Source: Ichthyophonus hoferi (Eukaryota > Opisthokonta > Ichthyosporea > Ichthyophonida > Ichthyophonidae). Taken from it: a stretch of 19,326 bases of DNA. The stretch lies in assembly GCA_002751075.1 (NCBI GenBank), contig NAOQ01000056.1:79909-99234 (forward strand), written 5' to 3'. This document shows, in pieces, positions 1 to 8,390 of the stretch. The notes beneath the pieces were generated by a model. The model made no database searches. It was not told the DNA's origin and saw nothing but the letters and a program-made list of their open reading frames with translations. The position numbers and the translations under genes were made by a program. How positions within the stretch are numbered: position 1 is the stretch's first letter; each line of letters opens with the position of its first letter.

Positions 1-66
1 TTGTACTATACTATATTATACTATACCATACTATATCATATTATACTATACTAACCTATACCCTAC
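1..66. repeat. Short tandem repeat of TATAC-type units inside an intron
   Basis: The left edge is an array of imperfect 5- and 10-base units built on actatactat. It ends just before the splice acceptor at 73-74 of the first visible CK1 gamma exon, so it is intronic. The same kind of unit recurs weakly at about 721-760 in another intron of the gene. Confidence 0.75.
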
Positions 67-74
67 GATATCAG

Positions 75-2935
75 ATTACACGTATGGAAACACTTCACTC
101 GCATGGCTTTGTATTTCGAGATAGCAAACCAGAGAACTTTGTGATGGGACTGAAGAGCAAGGGAGAGGGAAATATTGTGTATATGGTTGACTTTGGGTTG
201 GTAAGTAGGTGGGCTGCTATTAGATATGTATGTATGTGTGTATATCTGTATATGTGTATGTAGATATGTAATAGTCTTTATATTAGATATACACTATCTT
301 GTCACCCATGGCACTCCATTTTGCTGTAGTATATAAATACATTGATTATGAGGACTATTCCTCGTGCAGTATACTCAGAAATCATTCATTAGGAAGTTGA
401 ATATATAAAGGGATCTACGAATGGATGACAATGCACCAATTACACTACTGATACTAGTTATACAAATTTTACTAGTTATAGTAGTTATACTAATTCCATT
501 GGTTATATTAATTGCACTAATTATACCAGTTGTACTAATTACACTAATTATACTACACTAACTGCATTAAATATACTAATTAAAACCCCTGGGCGGAGGG
601 GGATGTAACAGGCTGGACAATTAATTAAATACGGCAAACACATTAATTTTAGGAGGGGAAATTCAATGGTTGGTACGGCAAGATACATGAGTATAAACTC
701 GCATCGCAAATGTGGTAGGCACTATATTACTATACTATACCTATACTATACACTATTACCTTTATTATACTGTGTCTATATATATGGAATAGGGGTTGAT
801 TGGTGCTTATTTTATGGGTCGGTATTTATTGGACATGATATTTATTATATATTTGTATATGCATATGGAAATATGTGTGGATTAATACTTATTTTATGGG
901 TCTATGCTTATTGGAGATGGCATTTTAAGAGCCTGTTAGGAAGGGATGTTCTAGCTGTAATTGTATGGGCTGGAGATATACCATAATACTATCCTACTAT
1001 CCTGCTATCATCCTATACAAGCACTCTTTTCTTTGGACTGACACGGCCCCCTAGAGCAAAGCAGACGAGATGACATGGAGGCTATTGGCCATATGCTCTG
1101 TTACTTTCTACGGGGTTGTCTCCCTTGGCAGGGCCTGAAAGCTTCTAATGCTGAGAGTCGCTATCAAAGGATCTGTGAATGTAAAATTAATACCCCTATA
1201 GAAGTACTATGTGCTGGTCTTCCTGGTAGGTGTTGTCTCTCTCTCTTAGGGATATGCTTACAAGTAGGAGAGAGAGGATATAGGGATATGTTGATTTATT
1301 AAAGCCATATCAATAATGTAATTATTATTCCAGTGTCACCTGATAACTTAATTATTTAGATATGAGACCTGAACTGTCAATTAGAGGAAAACCCGCCAAT
1401 CAATTTAATGAATTACACATGCATGTAGGGATTGTAATAGACTATGATATATATACAAACCAATCACAACCCGTTATATAACCTCTGTACTATACTAGTT
1501 GTATATTTATGTCTCCCACCTCATTCACATATACATGCATACATATACATACATACATGCCTACATACACATGCACCCTTTTGCAGAGGCTTTCTCTGTA
1601 TATATGAAGTATGTACGAGCTATGCGGTTTGAGGAGTGCCCCATGTATGACTATATGAGAGGCATGTTCAGGGCCGTGTGTCAGAAACAGAATTGGCCTA
1701 TAGACAATGTGTTTGACTGGGACGATTTAGTGGTAGGTTTGAGGTTTGGATTGTGCGTATTATATATGTTTGTATGTATATATACCATTTATATTTACAT
1801 AATATCATTATAATATGAATGATCGATATATGCAATCCACTACCAATCATTTAACCTTGAACTACAAATTAACTTAAATTATTTATGAACTGTTGGTAGG
1901 TTGCTTGATCGGTAGAAAGTTTAACCTATGGCTTGGATCCGTCGCATCTACAATTAATTATGGCCGATTGAATTTACTAATTAATCAATGCAATACAATA
2001 ATAGTAATTAATGCCAATCATATAATATATATTTATTTTCTTGATAAATTAATAATTACTTTGTGCCATTTTAACTAATAGCTACCTGAGAAATCCGTAT
2101 CAACTCCTCATAGGCCAACAGCACCACGGCTAGATGAAGTGAAGGTATGATACTCTGATTTTATTGGTGTAGCTATACGGCTATAAATGGCATTAGTATA
2201 CTTTAGGGTAAATATAGTCTGGTATAGTTCGAATTCTAAATAGTTCCATAAATAGAAATAATATAATACAATTATGGCATTGCATGTATATATACACATT
2301 GACGTAATATAATATAGGATATAATATAGCATAACATAAACTAGCACAGTGTAATATATATATATGTTTGGGGTATGACTTGGCATGATTGTATAGTATA
2401 TATCACCGGCACATATCATACATTACATATATACAGCATATCAATAAAATATGGACCTATCTATGTCTAGCAACGCATACTGAGCTATATATATTTATAC
2501 AAAAAGAAAACACTTAACTTAGTCAATATTTCCATATTGTTTTACTAATAACCAATGCTTAATTCTAAGTATAGAGAGAGAGTAGAGAGAAAGGAAAGAA
2601 ATATATGGGATAGTACAAGCTGTATTGATCGACTCGGTATATTATATCATTATAGAATCTTGGCCTACCCGCTTATCTATCATACCTTCTCATCAATGGC
2701 TTTCTTACACCTAATTGTTTGATATCACTATTTATATGCCTTATTTATCATGAATGTGAGCATATGATAATAATTAATAGTAATTAATACATTGTGTGTA
2801 TAGGACATCGTCAAGCCAGTCAGGGGAGTTCACCCAGTTCCATATCCAAATACACCAAAACATGTAGAGGAGGAGAGCTCTCCTACCGGATGTTTCTGCT
2901 TTATCAAGACCAAAAAGACAGACAAGAAAAAATAG
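75..2935 (+). CDS. CSNK1G: Casein kinase 1 gamma-like Ser/Thr kinase, 3' part (six exons, 5' end outside window)
   Basis: Exons read from splice sites and phase: 75-200, 612-714, 1055-1225, 1587 to 1732 or 1743, 2082-2145, 2804-2935 (stop 2933-2935). They give about 250 residues covering the C-lobe of a CK1 kinase: ITRME and catalytic loop FRDSKPENF, then [72 protein letters not shown] and VFDWDDL. ITRME, an aromatic residue in place of H in HRD (YRD in vertebrate CK1 gamma, as I recall), RYMSIN and YFLRG point to the gamma subfamily rather than alpha, delta or epsilon. The last exon ends in [15 protein letters not shown], a cysteine plus basic tail like the palmitoylated C-terminus that holds CK1 gamma at the plasma membrane, where it phosphorylates LRP6 in Wnt signalling in other animals. 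Catalytic D, K and N and the DFG are intact, so the kinase is probably active. The exon 4/5 junction is the one uncertain join. Confidence 0.9.
435..582. repeat. Degenerate ten-base tandem repeat in CK1 gamma intron
   Basis: About fourteen imperfect units of the form actaattata or actagttata fill the middle of the 201-611 intron. It is AT-rich and non-coding in all frames. It stops about 30 bases before the acceptor at 610-611. Confidence 0.7.
791..920. repeat. Imperfect duplication of about 45 bases in CK1 gamma intron
   Basis: Two similar blocks, about 791-836 and 876-920, share cttattttatgggtc and a following ttattgga stretch. They lie inside the 715-1054 intron. The open reading frame across them (666-986) is exon 2 read through into intron, not a separate gene. 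Confidence 0.6.
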
Positions 2936-3195
2936 AAGATAGAAACAGAAAGGATATTGTGGGATAGCATAACCGGGGGTGAAGCTGAAATCAAGATTAT
3001 CACCACATATCTATATATGTCTACCCATCTATCTCTACAGTACCAATTTTGTCATGTATATATAATATATATACGCTTTGGTTGGTACTATGTTGGGGCT
3101 ATTTAAACTTTGCTTAAAGAAAGAAAGTTAAAACTAGCCTTAATATTATTTGAAACACCTTTTTATATCTTCGCTAGATCGCTCTCGTCTTACTT

Positions 3196-3197
<2 letters not shown>

Positions 3198-3222
<25 letters not shown>
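3198..3222. repeat. TA dinucleotide microsatellite
   Basis: An uninterrupted TA run of about twelve units in the presumed 3' untranslated region or flank of the CK1 gamma gene, followed by tgtatgtacgcatgtat. Other short TA runs occur at about 3058-3072, 3716-3726, 4891-4906 and 10639-10660. Confidence 0.9.
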
Positions 3223-3229
<7 letters not shown>

Positions 3230-3242
3230 CGCATGTATCTCT

Positions 3243-3248
3243 AATAAA
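3243..3248 (+). terminator. Candidate poly(A) signal of the CK1 gamma gene
   Basis: AATAAA, about 310 bases after the stop codon at 2933-2935, with a T-rich and GT-containing stretch after it (3295-3355). It is the first canonical hexamer downstream of the stop. Transcript ends are not visible in DNA, so this is a prediction. Confidence 0.5.
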
Positions 3249-3259
3249 GCTTAGGCAGT

Positions 3260-5150
3260 GGATGGGGCTGGCTGGTTCAGTGAAACCTCTTTGCATTTTT
3301 TATTATTATTATTTTATATTACATTATCGTATTGTTGTGTTATTTTTGTTGCAGTAAGGTTAAAATGAAACTCACCCGGGCACCAGTAGATTGTCAGAAT
3401 ATAAATATAACGTGTATCTGCTCTTTTCTGGTGGTCTGTTTGTGGACAACGTCATGCATTCCTATGTTAGTGATAGGATGTGAAATATTCCTGAATGTTT
3501 CGTAAACCTTAATGGGCATAGGTGCTTGCATTCTGCTGACTTGTTTAGTTATAACAATCTGTCTTAGCCTATCTATACACCACGTATGCTACGGGATATG
3601 TTAAATAAATCAAACGCATCTTAATTCAGAATTCGGTGCTTTCTCAATTATAAATGGATATAAATCACGAAGGACTGATCCTATCTCTACGTATTTTTGA
3701 CGATCTATACACAATATATATATATATTGGACAAAACTAATATTGTTGTTACTCAGTTTTATTTGTAAATTGTTGTCAGGCAATCTACAAGCTAAAGCTC
3801 TTGATAACTGCACCTCAATTTCAGGCTGTTGATTCAAAGATATCGAGGCTTTTAACTTCATATCTGGAAATGCATTATAAGCGTAGTAACTTTAATTTAA
3901 GTGTGACCGTGGGTATATGCTAATGGTATCGTTACTATCAGAAGAAGCAACACCGGACGCAACTTGTTGGCTTTCTAGCTAAGTATCCGACTTATGTATT
4001 TTAACCCTTTGGAAACTATAGACATAATTTGACATGAGAGCATAAATTGGATTCCAGAACATGCCTGTAGTTGAAAGACCGTTAACTTCGAATGAAAACA
4101 TAGTTCGTCCGAAGTTTAGGGAAACAAGTGGATCTAGTGATTGGTCCGATTATAAGGATAACGAACCTTCTTAATTAGGTAAATGGATTTGTCAATACAT
4201 AGAATGCGAGCACTTACATAAGTGAGGAAAAGCCATTCAATCTATAAGATTTATTTTGTTCACCTAAAATATCTGTACATGGGAATATGATGGGCAACGG
4301 ATGATCTACAATGAGATTGGTGTAAATAGAGTGGAATCATGTAAATTTGCGTCACTGACATAACTGATCGTTAATGTCGACAGAAAATGATGAAGAACAC
4401 TATATATAGAGATGTTGATGATCATTAAAGGGCTCTTCAACTGTAAAATCCAATAACTAGAACGATAGATATGGTGACTAGTAACATAAATTAGTAGTTT
4501 ACATGAGAACAGGAGTATTAGATTATCGGGGCGACCAAATAATTCTAGTGGGCCTGAGTAGTCTTCTATGATTATAGTAGCCAATAAGAATCTTTGCGAA
4601 AGGTTCCATCGTACCTCTTACTGATCGGTCTCATTGCGCAATATCTGCATTATCGTACCACAGCATAGATTCCCTCAGAACTAGAACAGAGGTATCATTA
4701 CTATAGCCAGTTGCCTACAGAGTCTTCATAGACGCCTTTTATTGTACTTCTACCACCTCAACTGAGCTTTAACAGATTAAATCATTCAACTAGTTCTAAC
4801 GCTAGGCCAGCCAAAGATACTTTTACAAAGAATCAATCCTCAATAATAGATTACTATACTTTTTATATAACTAGTATTGATAATAATATTTATATATATA
4901 TATATAATTGAACTGTATCATTGCTATTATAATTATATAAAGCCTTGTACTTGGGCTTCTTTTGCTGAAAAAACCAGTTTTGATTAAATTCGTCCCGATG
5001 AATGTGAACTTAGCATGTGCCTATTTTCAAAGTCTTAATTGGCTCTTGAATGCTGAAAACACCTATTTTATTGAATCCAAACAGATCAAGCACTAACTCA
5101 ATACCTATCAAATATTTTATTGTTGGTTGCATGCTTTTAGCATTATTCTA
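3260..5150. other. Intergenic, no recognisable gene
   Basis: Both strands carry only short open frames with no family resemblance I can name, such as 3610-3861 (-) and 4306-4584 (-). About 3900-4760 is less AT-rich than its surroundings and holds a 37-codon ATG frame at 4061-4174 (+) of coding-like composition, but it has no recognisable domain and no partner exons. The stretch could be an old decayed element. I assign nothing. Confidence 0.5.
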
Positions 5151-6391
5151 TGAACTGATTAAATTCTCGACTATGTAGCACCAAGCTCCAAACTAAAAAT
5201 AATGCTCTGTCCACTAATTTAAAATAGTTTTTTCCGGAAGTTACTGTAAGCTTACTCACGCACCTATCTATTACTATACCATTCCAAGCAAATCAATAAA
5301 AGTTTCTCAAGTCTATAAGGCACTATTTTATTTTTTCTATTGTTCGGTCTGCACAGATCTCACCACTAAATAGAAGTTGGTTTCTTTGATATGGCTATAC
5401 ATGGTTTTATGTCTCATAGAAATAATGTTCTAACCATAAAGTTTAAAAGGCATACGTTGGAAGAGCGCTAACTATATGCTTGCACCCATTTATTGCTGTA
5501 CCAGTCAAAATAAATAGGTTGGGACTTTCCGATTGCATAAGCTACCTATAGCCCGGCCTGGTTATTTCTTCCAGTATGGTTATATATGGTATTATAACTC
5601 ATCTAGAAGTAATGTTCTGACCATTGAGTTTGGAAGGCTTATGATGAAAGGGCTAGCTATATGCCTTCCACCTATCTATTGCTATGCCAGTTAAAATAAC
5701 TTAAGGGGTATTTTCCGAATAGATTTCCAGTTTATTCTTCCTATAGCCTGGCCGTGGCTGTATAGTTAAACATTGTGTTTACCACATCAATAAATAATGC
5801 TCCGACCCCTAATTTTGTGCAGGTTAAGTAACACACCATCGCTCTCAGCCAAGCTCCACACAAATGACAACTGAGGTTTCCTCCTACATATTTCCATTTT
5901 AGCCACAATAAAAAATATTTTAGCCTATGTTTCCAATTGTTCCAACAATATGCCATGTGATGTACTTGATTGATTTTTAGACTGTCTCCATACCCCAAAA
6001 TACAAATTAGACAGAAAAAAACTCGGTTTAAGTTTTCCAATCTTGTATTTGATTACGTTTCTAATATTATGTCATGGTGATTATTAGAATGGGACTTGCC
6101 AAAATAAATGAAGGGAGATTTTCCAAATGGACTACCAGTTTATTCTTCCTGTAGCACGACCTGGCTGCATTTAAATATGATGTTTATCACATCAAGAAAT
6201 AATGTTCCTACCACTAATTTTGTGCAAGTTAGGTAACACACAAGCACCCCTAACCAAGCTCTACACAAATGGCAACCGAGGTTTCTTTCAACATATCACC
6301 ATTTCAGCCACAACAAAAGGTATTTGAGCTATATAAATAAATGTATATTAAGTACCATCAGCTATATTAGTCCTTTGTTTCCAGTCTACTG

Positions 6392-6735
6392 TAATGACAT
6401 GATAACCTCACCTCCACGTTAATTCTCAATGACTGACTGACAATACTGTTTAATGTAAGCGTTTTTACTACACAATGACTCATTAAAGGCTGGAAATGAT
6501 CTAGTAAACTGGAGCAGTACAGACAATGCCAATATTACATTAAGATTTTTTAAACAAGGCAGACCAAAGTAATTACGGAATACAGTTCCATTCAGTATTA
6601 TTACTATGAATTGTTTTCTTGAATAACTATTTTATGGCGTACACGTCTCAAGAAAAGATTTATTTTGAGTAACAAAATACATAATAAAAATTGCAGCTTC
6701 TCAAAAAATGATGGCAAAGCAAGCTTTATAAGAGT
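6392..6735. other. Extra sequence splitting one repeat copy
   Basis: Compared with the intact copy at 5701-6110, the second long copy is continuous to about 6335-6390 and resumes at about 6735-6745. The roughly 350-400 bases between have no counterpart in the other copy. No clear inverted ends or target duplication are visible and no coding is seen. It could be an inserted element, or the other copy may have lost it. The edges are approximate. Confidence 0.5.
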
Positions 6736-6855
6736 TGTACACATGTTTCAAATTGTACCAACAATATGCTCGATTGGCTTCCTAGACTCTATCTCCATAC
6801 CTCAAAATACAAACTGGACAGAAAAGAACTCAGTTTTAAATTTCAAACCTTATAT

Positions 6856-6861
6856 TTTATT
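6856..6861 (-). terminator. Candidate poly(A) signal of the ankyrin gene, inside a repeat copy
   Basis: TTTATT on the plus strand reads AATAAA on the minus strand, about 90 bases past the stop codon of the ankyrin gene (6952-6954). It lies in the right-hand piece of a repeat copy (6735-6905). The matching place in the other copy, around 6050, reads tatttgatta and lacks the hexamer. Confidence 0.5.
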
Positions 6862-6951
6862 ACGTTCTAATATTATATCATGACCATTACCAGAATGGGC
6901 TTTGTTTTCAAAAACTTTCTAATTTAAATATTACTACCAATCTATTATAAT

Positions 6952-8238
6952 CTAATCGATCATAGAGAGTTGAACCAATAGTGAGGTAGAATTTTGGGTG
7001 GACTCTTTTGCTATATGATCTTTTTGTGTTTGTAATATTTTAAAATCTGCGTTTGAACACTGCCGTTTCAACGTCCATTTGTTCGAGTTATTGGACTTGT
7101 AATTCTTGGCAAACCCAAAATTTTGTTGTTGTGAAGTGAAGAGAGTGATAGAATTCTGTGTGTGATTTTGTTCCTCTGACTCGCTCTTCTTGGAGCGAGA
7201 GGGAAGGATTGAAGCTTTGACATGTTTCCTTGACCCCTTGCGTAAAATTTTGCTGACCATGCTCTTGGCCTGGCGCGCTCCACTATTCAAGCCTTGCATC
7301 TGCCACTCACTAGAGGGAATAGTAGAGACATCCTCTGCAACAAGCATTTCGTAGCCTGCTTCAAGCTCCACATCATCTGCAATTGTTTCAAGTTCGACTT
7401 CATTGGAAGAAACAGATACGGTATCGGGTGATACAAGAACTCTGGAAAACATTTCACTGCCATTGCTATAGGCAATATCAAGAGCTGTTTGTCCATAGCT
7501 ATTTAGCAGTGAAACATCAGCTCCATTGTTGAGAAGAAGTAAAGCCATATCAGAATTGTTAGACTCAGCGGCTAAATGAAGGGCAGTGTTGCCAAATGCA
7601 TCTTGTATGTCAATAGCAGGACCGTGTGCCAGGAGAGCTTCAGCTTGGTGCAAAAGGTTATGGTGAACGGCAAGGTGAAGGGCGGTACGACCGCTCTCAC
7701 CGTCGAGTGTATTTACAGGCACGGTGGAGTAAGAAAGGAGGGTATCAAGTATTTCAGGCTGGGTTGTGAGGACAGCAACGTGAATGGCTGCAAGGCCATC
7801 GTAGTTTATGTGTGTAATAAAGTCTGTTTGTTTGTTTGAAGACATAATAGATTGCACGAGGCGTGGTTTGCCCGAGTGACAAGCAAGGTGGAGGGCAGTG
7901 GAGCCGCGTGCATCATTTGCATAAACATTAGCGCCGAGACTCAAAAGTTCCTCTGTAATTTCAAGCTGACCCATACTCACAGCAAGATGGAGTGCAGTTT
8001 GTTGGTCTGCGTTGTAGTTATCAAGGTCTTGTGGTTGCATCACCTTAGCAATAGCGTGTGCAGCGTCAGTCCTTCCACCGACAATTGCAGTGTGGAGGCT
8101 AGAATCCCCATTAGCATTAGGCACACCCAAAAGAGCGCGCTGAGGGAGCAATAGATAGGTAACATCACCACTGTGTGCAAAGTATCCAACGGCGTCTAAA
8201 AACGCCTGGGTAATTTGATTAGAAGCGTCCTGCGACAT
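6952..8238 (-). CDS. IkappaB/Bcl-3-type ankyrin protein resembling the C-terminal half of NF-kappaB p105/p100
   Basis: A single uninterrupted frame of 428 residues. I start at ATG 8236-8238 (gcc before it, a good Kozak context); the frame itself opens upstream at a GTG. Residues 11-40 (AFLDAVGYFAHSGDVTYLL) resemble the segment just before the ankyrins of p105. Seven ankyrin repeats follow at about 43-72, 77-106, 110-140, 146-175, 181-210, 215-244 and 248-270, with NGDSSLHTAI, TALHLAV, GSTALHLAC, NYDGLAAIHVAV, SGRTALHLAV and GNTALHLAA. The run ANGDSSLH, then NYDGLAAIHVAV, then SGRTALHLAV is in the order found in p105, p100 and Bcl-3. An acidic stretch (279-303) and a basic one (about 327-353) come next, then a Ser/Gln/Asn-rich tail. 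There is no Rel homology domain, death domain or DSGxxS degron. The likely role is binding and restraining, or co-activating, NF-kappaB dimers; choosing between IkappaB and Bcl-3 behaviour is inference. Confidence 0.88.
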   Translation of the reverse strand: MSQDASNQITQAFLDAVGYFAHSGDVTYLLLPQRALLGVPNANGDSSLHTAIVGGRTDAAHAIAKVMQPQDLDNYNADQQTALHLAVSMGQLEITEELLSLGANVYANDARGSTALHLACHSGKPRLVQSIMSSNKQTDFITHINYDGLAAIHVAVLTTQPEILDTLLSYSTVPVNTLDGESGRTALHLAVHHNLLHQAEALLAHGPAIDIQDAFGNTALHLAAESNNSDMALLLLNNGADVSLLNSYGQTALDIAYSNGSEMFSRVLVSPDTVSVSSNEVELETIADDVELEAGYEMLVAEDVSTIPSSEWQMQGLNSGARQAKSMVSKILRKGSRKHVKASILPSRSKKSESEEQNHTQNSITLFTSQQQNFGFAKNYKSNNSNKWTLKRQCSNADFKILQTQKDHIAKESTQNSTSLLVQLSMID

Positions 8239-8296
8239 GGCTAACACAATACTGGAGTTAAGTTTGAATTATAATGGAATCAGCCAACAATAACTG

Positions 8297-8387
8297 TATA
8301 TATATAGGTTCTCGGTATATTTTTTAGATCACGCGCGTGCTAAAATGTTACGCTTCATAAGCGTCTTAACCTGGGGGCTCCACCCAG
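8297..8387 (-). promoter_or_regulatory. Candidate promoter of the ankyrin gene
   Basis: Read on the minus strand upstream of ATG 8238. A TATA-like run lies at 8297-8306, about 60 bases from the ATG. Three GC-containing symmetrical elements sit upstream in otherwise AT-rich DNA: the perfect palindrome CACGCGCGTG (8330-8339), ACGCTT/AAGCGT arms (8350-8355 and 8359-8364), and CTGGG..CCCAG arms around a G-run with a loose kappaB-like match (8371-8387). Which of these, if any, is bound cannot be told from sequence. Confidence 0.4.
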
Positions 8388-8390
8388 AGA

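Larger units (their letters stand above)
5150..6905. repeat. Cluster of diverged repeat copies (about 185 and 410 bp units)
   Basis: Related units follow one another. A weak copy lies at about 5150-5300, short forms at about 5388-5513 and 5514-5700, a long form at 5701-6110, and a second long form in two pieces, about 6111-6390 and 6735-6905. Shared landmarks are a GGG..TTTTCC start (5521, 5705, 6113), ttattcttcct followed by a tagc and cctgg stretch, aataatgctc or aataatgttc, and an end in ccagttaaaataa or similar. The long copies also share caacaatatg, aaaatacaaa, tggacagaaaa or tagacagaaaa, and attacgtttctaatattat (or a close match). By eye the long copies are about 75-80% identical. Each breaks into stops, so I treat it as non-coding; the family is unknown to me. 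Confidence 0.75.

Noticed and set aside
313-377. Possible small exon between CK1 gamma exons 1 and 2 with a kinase-like IP spacing
   Set aside because: Its phase does not fit either neighbour, and exon 2 starting at 612 already supplies the GKHI segment with correct spacing.
666-986. 106-residue plus-strand open frame
   Set aside because: It is CK1 gamma exon 2 (612-714) read on into its intron. The kinase homology stops at the donor at 715.
5741-6040. Minus-strand 99-residue frame in the long repeat copy
   Set aside because: The matching frame in the second copy is broken and I see no known domain. It is best explained as repeat sequence.
7068-8154. Frames on both strands overlapping the ankyrin gene (7068-7283, 7287-7496, 7576-7839, 7852-8154)
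   Set aside because: They are shadows of the long ankyrin frame, without family resemblance.
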